From Pseudomonas migulae (GTDB taxonomy: Bacteria; Pseudomonadota; Gammaproteobacteria; Pseudomonadales; Pseudomonadaceae): a DNA stretch of 64,000 bases. The DNA lies in contig NZ_JALJWR010000001.1 in NCBI RefSeq assembly GCF_024169315.1, positions 3,460,501 to 3,524,500 on the forward strand. The letters are read 5' to 3'. The number at the start of each line of letters is the position of its first letter. The first letter of the stretch is position 1. Below are positions 18,585 to 27,506 of this stretch, one piece after another. The notes below the pieces were generated by a model that was given only the letters and a program-made list of their open reading frames with translations, did not search any database and was not told the DNA's origin. Both the position numbers and the translations under genes were made by a program.

Positions 18585-19487
18585 CTATTGCACCGGATCA
18601 CTCACCGGTTTGGCGATGATTGCTTTCAGCTCGCTGGTCATCGGGAATTCCAGGTTCAGGCCTTTGGGCGGAATCGGCTGCTGGAACCAGCGGTTGTAGA
18701 TACCGTTGATCTCGCCCGAGCTGTACAGATCGGCAAGGGTCGAATTCACCAACGCAAGAAACTGCGGATCATCCTTGCGGACCATGCAGCTGTAGATTTC
18801 CCGCGACTGCTCCTCACCCACCACAACCCAGTTATGCGGATCGCGAGCCTTGGCGCGTTCGCCGTAAAGCAGCGCGTCATCCATGTAGAACGCCGCCGCC
18901 CGACCTGACTGCAACATCTGGAAGGCTTCGCCATGGTCCTTGGCGCTGATCACGAACATATCGATCTTGTGATCGATGTTGTAGCTCTTCAGAAACCGCT
19001 CATTGGTGGTGCCCGCGGTGGTCACGACGTTCTTGCCGCGCAGGTCGGCGAAGCTTTTGATGCCGCTGTCTTTCGCCGTGAGCAGCTGACCCTTCACGTA
19101 GATAAACCCGTAGGAAAACGCCACTTGCTGCATGCGCTCGGCGGTCACGCCGGTGGAACCGCACTCAAGGTCGACCGTGCCGTTCTGCACGAGCGGAATG
19201 CGCGTCTGCGAGGTCACCAGGTTGTACTTCACCTGCAGACCCGGCAGTTCAAGCTTTTGCTTGATGCGCTCGACAATCTTGCTCGCCAGGTCCACCGAAT
19301 AGCCCATCGGCTGCCCCGTGTGATCACCTACGTAGGAGAACGGCACCGACGCGTCGCGATAGCCCAGCGTGATGCTCTTGGCATTGGCGACTTTGCTCAG
19401 CGTGCCGGTCAGCGGCGCTTCGTTGGCCTGGACCTGACTGGCTAGCAGCAGGCCGAGGGTGCAGCCGATCAACGTGATTTTTTGCAT
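18585..19487 (-). CDS. amino-acid ABC transporter substrate-binding protein (GltI-like)
   Basis: Periplasmic binding protein of 300 residues. The signal peptide is residues 1-21 (MQKITLIGCTLGLLLASQVQA). The family-3 domain shows KSITLGYRDASVPFSY, QPMGYSVDLASKIVERI, the ligand segment VDLECGSTGVTAERMQQVAFS, and DHGEAFQMLQSGRAAAFYMDD. This pattern is close to glutamate/aspartate binding proteins. It is the last of three leftward genes (FAD dehydrogenase, RidA, this gene) but has no permease or ATPase beside it, so it must share a transporter or act as a sensor. The ligand is probably an amino acid; identity is inferred. Confidence 0.88.
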   Translation of the reverse strand: MQKITLIGCTLGLLLASQVQANEAPLTGTLSKVANAKSITLGYRDASVPFSYVGDHTGQPMGYSVDLASKIVERIKQKLELPGLQVKYNLVTSQTRIPLVQNGTVDLECGSTGVTAERMQQVAFSYGFIYVKGQLLTAKDSGIKSFADLRGKNVVTTAGTTNERFLKSYNIDHKIDMFVISAKDHGEAFQMLQSGRAAAFYMDDALLYGERAKARDPHNWVVVGEEQSREIYSCMVRKDDPQFLALVNSTLADLYSSGEINGIYNRWFQQPIPPKGLNLEFPMTSELKAIIAKPVSDPVQ

Positions 19488-19514
19488 TGTTATTCTCCGT
19501 TGTGGATTAAGCGA

Positions 19515-19865
19515 TTAGCGGCGGGCGGCGATCACGGTGATTTCCACCAGCACCTCTGGACGGGCCAGTTGCGCCTGCAAGGTGGTGCGGGTCGGCGCTT
19601 TGCCCGGTGACAGCCACTGCGACCAGACCTCGTTCATGGCGGCGAAATCGCGGCCAATGTCGTTCAGGTAAATGGTCGCGTTGAGCAGATGATCCTTGTC
19701 GCTGCCAGCTTCGGCCAGCAACGCGTCGATCTTCGCCAGCACCTCGGCGGTTTGGCTGGTGACGTCGGTGCTGTCACCCGGAACCTGACCCGAGAGAAAC
19801 ACCAGATCGCCAAAGGTCACCGCGCCAGAGAGTCGGCTGTTGCTGTTGATACGGTTGATGTTCAT
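19515..19865 (-). CDS. RidA family enamine/imine deaminase
   Basis: Protein of 116 residues of the RidA/YjgF family, which hydrolyse reactive 2-aminoacrylate and other imines to keto acids and ammonia. GDLVFLSGQVPGDSTDVTSQ and the C-terminal PTRTTLQAQLARPEVLVEITVIA are recognisable; the Arg in the PTRTT segment is the usual carboxylate-binding Arg. It is encoded between an amino-acid dehydrogenase and a binding protein. This suggests it clears the imino acids the dehydrogenase releases, which is an inference from context. The ribosome binding site is AAAAGGAAAA. Confidence 0.92.
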   Translation of the reverse strand: MNINRINSNSRLSGAVTFGDLVFLSGQVPGDSTDVTSQTAEVLAKIDALLAEAGSDKDHLLNATIYLNDIGRDFAAMNEVWSQWLSPGKAPTRTTLQAQLARPEVLVEITVIAARR

Positions 19866-19883
19866 CGGTTTTTCCTTTTCAAG

Positions 19884-21128
19884 TCAGGCGACGCGGGGGG
19901 CGAGGCCCTGCATTTCGATTGAAGGTGTGCGCCGGGCGATCAACTCGCTGAGCAACCGGCCGCTGCCACAGGCCAGGGTAAAACCCAGGGCGCCATGGCC
20001 GAGGTTGAGCCACAGGTTGCGGTACGCCGTGGCCCCGATCAATGGCACGCCGCTGGGGGTGGCCGGGCGCATGCCGGCCCATTCGACGGCGGCGTCGTAA
20101 TCGCCAGCATTTGGAAAGGTTTCCTGCGCCTGGCGCTTGATCAGCGCCAGACGTTTGGGGTCGAGCGCCGGGTCGAAACCGACAATGTCGACCATCGCCG
20201 CCACGCGCAATTGTTCACCGATGCGGGCGAAAACGATCTTGCGGTTGTAATCGGTGATGCTCAGCTCCGGCGCACGATGTTCGGCGCGGATCGGCAAGGT
20301 CAGGCTGTAGCCCTTGAGCGGATACAGCGGCAGGTTCATACCCGGCAACGCCAGCGCCGGACTGCGATGTCCGGCGGCAATCACCAGTTGATCGACCGGC
20401 AGCACCTGCGAACCCATTTCGACGGCCTGCACCGTGCCGTCCGCATGACGAATGCCGGTGACCTTGCGACCGAGCAAAAACTCGCAACGCCCCGACGCCT
20501 GGAGTCGAGCCAGCAGTTGCTGGCAGAAAGCATGGCAATCGGCGACTTCTTCGTCAGGCGTATAAATCGCGCCCACAAACGGCGCCTCGGCGAGTGCAGG
20601 CTCCAGTTGCGCGCATTCGGCCCGCGACAGCACGTGCTGCTGTTGCGGATCAGCCACCAGACGGTGGCTCGCATGCTCGAAACTCACGGCTTCACGAAAC
20701 GTCACCAGTTTGCCGTTGCGTCGCCAGTCGAAACCGTCGAGGCGGTCTTCTTCGCGCCAGCCTTGCAGCGTGGACTGGCTCAGCAGCGCCAGACGCAGCA
20801 GGTGCGCGCCGTTGCGCTGATTCACCGAACGACGGCAGGCCGCCAGGAAAGACGCCATCCAGCGCCATTGCGCCGGGTCCAGGCGCGGACGCAGCTTTAA
20901 CGGCGAGTCACCGCGCAGCATCCAGCCAAGCGCCTGCAATGGGACGCCGGCATCGGCCAGTGGCGCGACGTAACGGTAGGACAACTGGCCGCCGTTGGCG
21001 AAACTGGTCTCGCTGCCCAGCGAATCCCGGGCCTCGATCAGCGTCACGTCGATGCCCTCGCGAACCAGTGCGTACGCTGTCGTCAGCCCGATGACGCCAC
21101 CACCGATGATGCAAACCCGCTGAGCCAT
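19884..21128 (-). CDS. D-amino-acid dehydrogenase-like FAD oxidoreductase (DadA-type)
   Basis: FAD-dependent DAO-family enzyme of 414 residues. The dinucleotide-binding motif CIIGGGVIGLTTAYALV is at 5-21, followed by LIEARDSLGSETSFANGGQLSYRY, a signature of DadA. The C-terminal FAD contact is GVPLIGATAYRNLWLNLGHGALGFTLACGSG. DadA-type enzymes oxidise D-amino acids to imino acids and pass electrons to the respiratory chain. The ridA and binding-protein genes follow 18 and 27 bases apart, and a LysR gene diverges upstream, so it looks like a regulated amino-acid oxidation operon. It is not necessarily the main dadA of the organism. Confidence 0.88.
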   Translation of the reverse strand: MAQRVCIIGGGVIGLTTAYALVREGIDVTLIEARDSLGSETSFANGGQLSYRYVAPLADAGVPLQALGWMLRGDSPLKLRPRLDPAQWRWMASFLAACRRSVNQRNGAHLLRLALLSQSTLQGWREEDRLDGFDWRRNGKLVTFREAVSFEHASHRLVADPQQQHVLSRAECAQLEPALAEAPFVGAIYTPDEEVADCHAFCQQLLARLQASGRCEFLLGRKVTGIRHADGTVQAVEMGSQVLPVDQLVIAAGHRSPALALPGMNLPLYPLKGYSLTLPIRAEHRAPELSITDYNRKIVFARIGEQLRVAAMVDIVGFDPALDPKRLALIKRQAQETFPNAGDYDAAVEWAGMRPATPSGVPLIGATAYRNLWLNLGHGALGFTLACGSGRLLSELIARRTPSIEMQGLAPRVA

Positions 21129-21235
21129 GTCTGTCCTTAGCCGTTGTTGAAACAGGCTTCAGGTTAGGACCAGGTGACAGACCTTGAACAATGCTTAAAG
21201 ATGCCTGACCCATAAACAAAGGTTATGGACTTGCC
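21129..21235. promoter_or_regulatory. divergent promoter/operator region, LysR / dadA-like
   Basis: A 107-base gap between the divergent LysR and DadA-type genes, the usual place for the LysR binding site. It contains the interrupted repeat AGGT-GACAG-ACCT (21172-21184). AAGGAC is the ribosome binding site of the leftward gene. Confidence 0.45.
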
Positions 21236-22144
21236 ATGCGACTGCGACACATCGAGATTTTCCAGGCCATTCGCCAGACCGGTTCGGTCAGTGGCGCCGC
21301 GCAGTTGCTGCACGTATCGCAACCGGCGGTGAGCAAAGTGCTGCAACACGCCGAGCAGCAACTGGGCTTTCCGTTGTTCCTGCGGGTGCGCGGTAAATTG
21401 CAGGCTACGCCGGAAGCGCTGGAGCTTGAGCGCGAGGTCGACAAGGTCACCGAAAGCCTGCAGGGCGTGCGACGTCTGGCCCAGAGCCTGCGGCGCGAGC
21501 CGGGTCACAGCGTACGGATCGGCGCGATCCCGGCGCTGGCCCTGTCGCTGCTGCCGCCAGCCATCAACGAGTGGACGCAACGCTACCCGGACATTGTCTG
21601 CGAACTGTCCAGCGCCCACAGCCGTGAGCTGATGCAGAATTTGTTGATGCGCGAAGTGGATGTCGCGCTGACCTTGCAGCCGCCGGATCATCCGGGCCTG
21701 AAAGCGCAGGCCTTGGCCTGCGGGGTTTTGGTGGCACTGGCGCCGTTGGGCTATTGGACCGACGACGCCTTGGGCCAACCGTTGCCATTGATCGAACTGG
21801 CCGGTGCGCCGCTGATTGGCCTGTCCAGCGCCGACCCGCTGGCGGCCAGGCTCGACAGCTACCTTGAGGCGGTCGATCCGCCGCCACGGGTTCGTATCGC
21901 CGTGCAGACCTATTCGCTGGCGCGGGCGATGGTTGAATCCGGTGCCGGGCTGGCGGTGATCGATCCGTTTACCGCGCTAGGCGCATCCCCCGCCACCACG
22001 GCGATTCGACCTCTGGCACCCGCGTTACCGATCACGTTGTATGCGGTGACTCGCGCCGACGAACCACCGCCCCATACCTTGAGCGACTTGTTGCAGGTGT
22101 TCAGCCGACGGGCGCAGGCACAACTGGATCGCTTGATCCCTTAG
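21236..22144 (+). CDS. LysR-type transcriptional regulator of the dadA-like operon
   Basis: Regulator of 302 residues. The N-terminal winged helix-turn-helix (residues 1-60) contains RHIEIFQAIRQTGSVSGAAQ and LLHVSQPAVSKVLQHAEQ, where SQPAVSK is the recognition helix. The effector-binding domain follows (about 90-295; RIGAIPALALSLLPPAIN and the hinge). It diverges from the FAD dehydrogenase gene, which strongly suggests it controls that operon. The inducer is unknown, plausibly an amino acid. Confidence 0.9.
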   Translation: MRLRHIEIFQAIRQTGSVSGAAQLLHVSQPAVSKVLQHAEQQLGFPLFLRVRGKLQATPEALELEREVDKVTESLQGVRRLAQSLRREPGHSVRIGAIPALALSLLPPAINEWTQRYPDIVCELSSAHSRELMQNLLMREVDVALTLQPPDHPGLKAQALACGVLVALAPLGYWTDDALGQPLPLIELAGAPLIGLSSADPLAARLDSYLEAVDPPPRVRIAVQTYSLARAMVESGAGLAVIDPFTALGASPATTAIRPLAPALPITLYAVTRADEPPPHTLSDLLQVFSRRAQAQLDRLIP

Positions 22145-22149
22145 CAGAC

Positions 22150-22767
22150 TCAAAGGACATAAAACAGAATCGCCACGAAGTGCAGCAAGCTCCCGGCGAT
22201 CACGAACAGATGCCAGATCCCGTGGGCATGGCGCAAACGACTATCCAGCGCAAAAAAGATAATGCCCACGGTGTACAGCACGCCGCCCGACGCCAGCCAG
22301 GCGAAACCTGTACTGCCCAATGCCGCCAATAACGGTTTGACCGCCACAAGTACGATCCAGCCCATCACCGCATAGATCACGATCGACAGAATCCGCGCTT
22401 CCGAACGCGGCTTGATCTCCTGCAGGATGCCGATCAACGCCAGCCCCCAGACAATCCCGAACAACGTCCAGCCCCACGGCCCGCGCAGGGTTACCAGACA
22501 GAACGGCGTGTAACTGCCGGCGATCAACAGATAGATCGAAAAGTGATCGACCTTCTGCATGATCGCTTTCTTGCGCCCGCGCACGCTGTGGTAAACGGTC
22601 GATGCGCTGTAGAGCACCATCAACGTGAAACCGTAGATCGCCACGCTGACAATCTTCCACGGGCTGCCGTCCATGCCGGCAATCACCAGCATCCACACCG
22701 CCCCGACAACTGCTGCCACCGCCCCGACCAGATGCGTCCAGGCGTTCAATCTTTCCCCGTGATACAT
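22150..22767 (-). CDS. hemolysin III / YqfA (TrhA) family membrane protein
   Basis: Membrane protein of 205 residues with seven predicted helices. It opens MYHGERLNAWTHLVGAVAAVVG, where E-x-x-N-x-x-(S/T)-H is the motif of the HlyIII/PAQR family. The second motif STVYHSVRG and the last-helix HAHGIWHLFVIAG...LHF histidines match the putative metal site. Despite the name, bacterial members are linked to membrane-energy homeostasis rather than haemolysis. It ends five bases from the convergent LysR gene. The region upstream to the mdcR gene (22768-22905) holds only the two divergent promoters. Confidence 0.92.
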   Translation of the reverse strand: MYHGERLNAWTHLVGAVAAVVGAVWMLVIAGMDGSPWKIVSVAIYGFTLMVLYSASTVYHSVRGRKKAIMQKVDHFSIYLLIAGSYTPFCLVTLRGPWGWTLFGIVWGLALIGILQEIKPRSEARILSIVIYAVMGWIVLVAVKPLLAALGSTGFAWLASGGVLYTVGIIFFALDSRLRHAHGIWHLFVIAGSLLHFVAILFYVL

Positions 22768-22905
22768 GTGTTGCTCACCTCAAGATTCGTTGCAACTTCG
22801 CGTAAGGCTCACGCCTGAAGGTTAAAAGCGCAATGTTTCAAAACACAAATCCCCCAAGAACCCACATACGTGCACAATCGAGCCATTCGAATAAGAGTCC
22901 GGCCC

Positions 22906-23820
22906 ATGCTGATCGACGAAGAGTTGACCCTGAAAAAACTCGAGGTGTTCCTCGCCTTCATGCGCACCGGTAACCTGGCTCGGGCTGCCGCCGAGTTGCA
23001 AACCAGCAACGTCAGCGTGCACCGCGCCATTCATTCCCTGGAGAGCGCCCTGCATTGTCCGCTGTTCAAACATGAAGGCCGCAACCTGACGCCACTGGAA
23101 AGCGCCTATGTGCTGGAAGAACGCGCGCAGAAGCTGATTCAGGATGTGGTCGAAACAGTGCGCCTGACCCGCGAAGCCGCCGGTTTCTCCGCTGAGCGCT
23201 TCAAGCTGGGCTCGTTGTATTCGCTGACGGTGAAGACCGTGCCGCAACTGATCATGGGCCTGAAAATCCGCCGCAGCGAACTCAACATCGACCTGATCCT
23301 CGGTTCGAATTTCGATCTGTTGTACAAACTCAAGAACATGGAAGTCGATGCGATCCTGGTGTCTTTGGACGACAGTGTGAACGACCCCGACTGCGAGCAG
23401 ATTCCGCTGTTTTCCGATGACATCTTCCTGGCCACCCCGGCGGATTCAAAGTTCGCCCAACGCGCGGAAGTGGATCTGGCCGAAGTCCGCGACGAGACGT
23501 TCATCACCCTGACCCAAGGCTTCGCCACGCACCAGGATGGCAATCGGGTGTTCAGGCAGGCAGGGTTCGAACCGAAGGTGGCAATGCAGGTCAACGACAT
23601 CTTCACCCTGCTGAGCATGGTCAGCTCGGGGGTGGGTTATGCGTTGCTGCCGGGGCGGATCGCGGCGGTGTATGAGAACCGGGTGAAGCTGATCCCGTTG
23701 CAGGAAAAGTACCGGCTGCAGCAGCACATCGGTGTGGTGTTCCTGAAGGCCAAGGAGCGCGACCCGAATTTACTGGCGTTGCTGGCGGAGTGTCGGATGT
23801 ATGCCAACCGGCAAACCTGA
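22906..23820 (+). CDS. mdcR: LysR-type regulator of malonate utilisation
   Basis: LysR regulator of 304 residues. The DNA-binding domain has TLKKLEVFLAFMRTGNLARA and TSNVSVHRAIHSLES. The effector domain runs from about residue 95 (FKLGSLYSLTVKTVPQLIMG) to SSGVGYALLPGRIA. The TSNVSVHRA recognition helix and the location at the end of the malonate operon identify it as MdcR, which activates mdc genes with malonate as inducer in relatives. It is convergent with madM across a REPIN, not divergent from mdcA. I start at ATG 22906, where the LysR domain begins; the frame opens at 22870. Confidence 0.88.
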   Translation: MLIDEELTLKKLEVFLAFMRTGNLARAAAELQTSNVSVHRAIHSLESALHCPLFKHEGRNLTPLESAYVLEERAQKLIQDVVETVRLTREAAGFSAERFKLGSLYSLTVKTVPQLIMGLKIRRSELNIDLILGSNFDLLYKLKNMEVDAILVSLDDSVNDPDCEQIPLFSDDIFLATPADSKFAQRAEVDLAEVRDETFITLTQGFATHQDGNRVFRQAGFEPKVAMQVNDIFTLLSMVSSGVGYALLPGRIAAVYENRVKLIPLQEKYRLQQHIGVVFLKAKERDPNLLALLAECRMYANRQT

Positions 23821-23835
23821 CAGACCGCGTCGCCC

Positions 23836-23904
23836 CCTTCGCGAGCAAGCCCGCTCCCACATTGGAATGCGTTCCCCTGTGGAGCGGGCTTGCTCGCGAA
23901 AGCG
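23836..23904. repeat. REPIN
   Basis: Short-spacer inverted REP pair (TTCGCGAGCAAGCCCGCTCC and complement) between the convergent mdcR and madM genes. Confidence 0.88.
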
Positions 23905-23932
23905 CCGGAACAGTCAGCGAAGACCCAGCGGT

Positions 23933-24697
23933 TTAGCCGACAATCCCCCGAACAATGAAGTACAACAACGAAGGCCCCAGCAAGCACCCAAGCCCGGTAT
24001 GAAACGTCGCGGTCAACGCGCCATAAGGCACCAACCGCCGATCCGTCGCCGCCAACCCGGCCGTCACACCGCTCACCGTCCCGGCCAACCCACCAAACAC
24101 CATCGCCGAACGCGGATTATCCAGCCCCATCCAGCGCGCTGCCATCGGCGTGCCGACCATCACCAGAATCGCCTTGATCAACCCGGTGGCAATTGACAAC
24201 GCCACCACATCGGAACTGGCGCCAATTGCCGCCCCGGTCACCGGCCCGACGATGTACGTCACCGCGCCCGCGCCAATGGTGGTCATGCTCACCGCATCGC
24301 GGTAGCCAAACGCCCAGGCGATGCTCGCCCCGACAACGAACGGCAGCACCGTGCCCAACAGCAGTGCGATCACGCCGATCAGCCCGGCCTTTTTCGCTTC
24401 GGTGGCTTGCACTTCGAACGCCGTGGCGACGATGGCGAAATCCCGCAACATCGCACCGCCCATCAAACCGATGCCGGAAAACAGCGTCAGGTCCGCCAGG
24501 CCTTTTTGCCCGCCGGTCATGGTCCCGCCAACCCAGGCCAGTACCAGGCCAATGACGATGGCAATCGCCGAGCCATGAATCCGTCCGAACGTCAGGCGTT
24601 TGGACAGCACCACCGACACCCACATGATCACGCCGACAAACGCGAACGCCGTGACCAGACCGTTATGTTCCAGACCTTTCTCGATGAGATCCCACAT
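23933..24697 (-). CDS. madM: malonate transporter subunit MadM
   Basis: Membrane protein of 254 residues with about eight helices, in the two-gene MadL/MadM malonate:sodium symporter described in Malonomonas. It begins MWDLIEKGLEHNGLVTAFAF and has the Gly-rich GTMTGGQKGLADLTLFSGIG and IGAGAVTYIVGPVTGAAIGASSD segments. It starts one base after the madL stop, so the two are translated together. This pair replaces the single-gene MdcF carrier of Klebsiella-type clusters. Confidence 0.93.
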   Translation of the reverse strand: MWDLIEKGLEHNGLVTAFAFVGVIMWVSVVLSKRLTFGRIHGSAIAIVIGLVLAWVGGTMTGGQKGLADLTLFSGIGLMGGAMLRDFAIVATAFEVQATEAKKAGLIGVIALLLGTVLPFVVGASIAWAFGYRDAVSMTTIGAGAVTYIVGPVTGAAIGASSDVVALSIATGLIKAILVMVGTPMAARWMGLDNPRSAMVFGGLAGTVSGVTAGLAATDRRLVPYGALTATFHTGLGCLLGPSLLYFIVRGIVG

Positions 24698-24698
24698 G

Positions 24699-25115
24699 TC
24701 AGCGACCTCCTACGGGAGTGGCGACGGGGCTTATTTCCTCGGGTTCATCGGGCAACGGTTCGCCTTTGTGAGTCCGACTGATCAGCGCAATGGTGCAACC
24801 GCAGAGGACCACTGAACCGATCGCCGCGAGCACCGCCACCGGGCCGCCATGCAGCGCGGTCACGACGTTTTGTTGCGCCGCCATCGCCACCACCACCGGA
24901 ATGTACATCGCGCCCCAGAAGCCGACGCCCATCTCGCAATCCTTGGTCATGCCGCCGCGCTTTTGCATCCACAGCCGCGCGCAGATCAACAGGATCATCG
25001 CGATCCCGACACCGCCAACGTTGGATTTGACGCCCAGCATCACGCCAAGCATGTCACCCATGATCACCCCTGCCAGCGTACAGATCGCCAACAGCGCCAC
25101 ACCATAAATAATCAT
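24699..25115 (-). CDS. madL: malonate transporter subunit MadL
   Basis: Membrane protein of 138 residues with four helices (MIIYGVALLAICTLAGVIMG first). It is the smaller partner of MadM in malonate uptake. I chose ATG 25115 with GAGGAC upstream; the frame also opens at a TTG at 25130 that lies within the ribosome binding site. The last 20 residues are a hydrophilic Pro/Glu tail. It follows mdcH by 65 bases, the only sizeable gap in the operon. Confidence 0.92.
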   Translation of the reverse strand: MIIYGVALLAICTLAGVIMGDMLGVMLGVKSNVGGVGIAMILLICARLWMQKRGGMTKDCEMGVGFWGAMYIPVVVAMAAQQNVVTALHGGPVAVLAAIGSVVLCGCTIALISRTHKGEPLPDEPEEISPVATPVGGR

Positions 25116-25180
25116 TGTTGTAGTCCTCAAAGTGCATCGTCGAATGTTGTTTTTGTTGTTCGAAGGCCTGAGTCGGTGGT

Positions 25181-26092
25181 CTAGGGTTGGCGGCTTCCCT
25201 CCTCACGCAACAGCGCCTGCAAGGTATCGAGCCGCGCCCCGTCGAAGGCAATCACGGTGCCCTGCTCGAACACCCGGCGCGCCAGCCCGGTCAGCACCGC
25301 ACCGGGCGGCAGTTCGATCTGTAGACGTACGCCGCGCTCGTAGGCGCTTTGCACGGTGCCGCGCCAATCGACGACGCGGCACATGTTGAAGGCGAGGTCG
25401 TCGCGCAAGGCTTCGGCATTGATGACTGGCCGGGCGCGACTGCCGCTGAGGTAACCCAGGGTCGGCGTTTTCAGCGGCACCCTGGCGAATGCATCGGCCA
25501 GGGTTTTAGCCGGCGCATCCAGCAGCGGACAGTGCGACGGCACACTGACGGCGAGTCGCTTGGCCAGGCCTGCACCGCGACCTTTCGCCAACTCGGCGAC
25601 GGCTTTCATCGCGCCGTCGCTGCCGGCAATCACCACCTGGTTATCGGCATTGATGTTGGCCAGGTAAACCGGCGTATCGACGCTGTGAACCTGTGCCAGC
25701 AAGCTTTCCACTGTCGACAAATCGAGACCGATGATCGCGGTCATGCCGTAGCCCTGTGGATAAGCCTGCTGCATCAGCTCACCGCGCAGGCTGACCAGAT
25801 GCAGCGCATCGCTGAAACTCAACGCACCCGCTACCACTGCCGCCGGATAGGCGCCGATGGACAATCCCGCTACGTAATCCGGCGCCATGGATAGCTGGCG
25901 CGACGCGGCGACACCGGCGATCAACAGGCAAAGCTGAACCGCCCGTGTCGACTTCAACGCTTCGGCAGAATCCAGCAACAACGCGTCTTCACCGAGCACG
26001 TCACTCGCCTCGTTCACCGTTTCGCCAGGCAAACGATGGAGCATGCCCGGCTGCTGCGCGCCTTGCCCTGGGAACACCAGCAGACTGCTCAA
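25181..26092 (-). CDS. mdcH: malonate decarboxylase epsilon subunit (malonyl transferase)
   Basis: Malonyl-CoA:ACP transacylase-like protein of 303 residues that primes the decarboxylase acyl carrier protein with malonyl. It opens SSLLVFPGQGAQQPGML, the transacylase oxyanion motif. GLSIGAYPAA carries the nucleophile Ser, and SVPSHCPLLDAPA the His. I propose a TTG start at 26092: it overlaps the mdcG stop as TTGA, has AGGAG eight bases upstream, and puts FPGQG at the family position. A GTG at 26116 is a possible but longer alternative. Confidence 0.9.
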   Translation of the reverse strand: MSSLLVFPGQGAQQPGMLHRLPGETVNEASDVLGEDALLLDSAEALKSTRAVQLCLLIAGVAASRQLSMAPDYVAGLSIGAYPAAVVAGALSFSDALHLVSLRGELMQQAYPQGYGMTAIIGLDLSTVESLLAQVHSVDTPVYLANINADNQVVIAGSDGAMKAVAELAKGRGAGLAKRLAVSVPSHCPLLDAPAKTLADAFARVPLKTPTLGYLSGSRARPVINAEALRDDLAFNMCRVVDWRGTVQSAYERGVRLQIELPPGAVLTGLARRVFEQGTVIAFDGARLDTLQALLREEGSRQP

Positions 26093-26706
26093 GCTGCTTG
26101 CTCCTGCGGGTTCCACGGATCCATCACCAGACAGGCTTCACTGGCATTTTTCAGCAGTACCCGGCGTGCACCACCAGCCCATTCACGCAGGGCGACGGCG
26201 CCGAAAGGCGTCTGCAATTGCATGTCTACCTGGCACTCAGACGTGTCCAGAATCTTCAGCAGTGCCTGCGCCTTCAAGCGATCCAACGGTTGCGGTGTGC
26301 GCAGGATCAAGTCGAGATCGCTGCCTTCGTGCAAGGCGTGGACACCGCAGGCCAATTCAAACCCGGCGCTACCACTGACACCCCACACCCAACCGCAGCC
26401 ATCGAGCATCGGCCGCAGTTGATTGAGGGTGCGCACTGCCGGAAGATCCCGGTCGATCGAGACGTGAGAAAGTTCTTCCGGACTGACGCGACGCGAAACC
26501 GCATCGACCGACATCACCGTTGCAAAACGCTGCTCACGCAATCGCCCACGCACCCCGACCGCGATGTGATCCGGCGCACTCAGCGCACGCCGAACCACCA
26601 CTGGCTGTCCCGCGTGGATCGACTCGATCACCCAGGCAGGTGCGTCCACCGGCAGCTGCTCCGGGGTCATGCCCCAGAGCAGGTCGTGGGCCAGAAAGGT
26701 ATTCAC
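26089..26706 (-). CDS. mdcG: malonate decarboxylase holo-ACP synthase
   Basis: Nucleotidyltransferase-like protein of 205 residues that transfers phosphoribosyl-dephospho-CoA from its triphosphate precursor to the MdcC serine. GVSGSAGFELACG, with EGSDLDLILR after it (the GSxxD...DxD nucleotidyltransferase pattern), marks the active site. A GTG at 26706 overlaps the mdcE stop as GTGA; a second GTG one codon earlier (26709) is also possible. It works with MdcB, which makes the precursor. Confidence 0.92.
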   Translation of the reverse strand: MNTFLAHDLLWGMTPEQLPVDAPAWVIESIHAGQPVVVRRALSAPDHIAVGVRGRLREQRFATVMSVDAVSRRVSPEELSHVSIDRDLPAVRTLNQLRPMLDGCGWVWGVSGSAGFELACGVHALHEGSDLDLILRTPQPLDRLKAQALLKILDTSECQVDMQLQTPFGAVALREWAGGARRVLLKNASEACLVMDPWNPQEQAA

Positions 26707-27506
26707 CACTGTTCTCTCAGCAGTTGGCGAACCTTGCTGGATGCCGCGCGATTGCTCGCACCCAAGCGGCTGCTCAGGTCACGCCCGCTTGCGGCAACAT
26801 CGCCAATCGCCTGGTTCAGGCATTCAGTGACCCGCGTCAGATCGGCGGCCGTCGGCTGCTCGATCTGCTCAACCGACAAGGTTTCCCAAAGCAATCCAAG
26901 GCTCGCATAACTGTCGATGTCATACGCCATCGGCGGCACACTGGCGGCCAGCGCTTCCAGCTCTTCGACGCTGCGCAAGGTCACCCGCGCCGCCGAAGCC
27001 TTGCCCATCGCATGCACCATGACACCGGGATCACGCAGCGCGATCAGCCGATTGGCCTGATAACCATGGGCCAGGAATGCCCCGGACATCGCCTTGCCCA
27101 CCAGCAAACCAATCACGGCGTGGCCGGCCAGTCGGGCGCGAGCGTAACTGTCCGCCGCACCCGCCAAAGCCTGATGAATACCAAGTGCTTCTTCGCGCCG
27201 ACCATAGGCCTGACTCGGCACATCAATGATCGCGATCAAGGCGCGCTTGCGCGGTTTACCAACGTCGGCCGTGATGACCTCATCCACAGCCTTGGCCAGG
27301 CCCCAGCCTTCCAGCAAACCGACTTCACCGTTGCGAGCGCGGACAAACCGGTTGTCCGGATCAGCCACCACCGCAATAAACCGGACAGGCTGATCACCCA
27401 ATACGCCGTCGGCCACCTTCAATGAAGCGGGCAAACCTTCGACCGTTTTTCCGCCCGCACTCAAGGCGTTGAACCAGCTCAAACCTCTCAGGGAATACGA
27501 ACTCAT
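26703..27506 (-). CDS. mdcE: malonate decarboxylase gamma subunit
   Basis: Protein of 267 residues with the carboxyltransferase/crotonase-like fold. With MdcD it decarboxylates malonyl-S-ACP to acetyl-S-ACP plus CO2. PDNRFVRARNGEVGLLEGWGLAKAV and the AHAVIGLLVGKAMSGAFLAHG segment are typical of MdcE. The ATG overlaps the mdcD stop as ATGA. Length matches the family. Confidence 0.94.
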   Translation of the reverse strand: MSSYSLRGLSWFNALSAGGKTVEGLPASLKVADGVLGDQPVRFIAVVADPDNRFVRARNGEVGLLEGWGLAKAVDEVITADVGKPRKRALIAIIDVPSQAYGRREEALGIHQALAGAADSYARARLAGHAVIGLLVGKAMSGAFLAHGYQANRLIALRDPGVMVHAMGKASAARVTLRSVEELEALAASVPPMAYDIDSYASLGLLWETLSVEQIEQPTAADLTRVTECLNQAIGDVAASGRDLSSRLGASNRAASSKVRQLLREQW

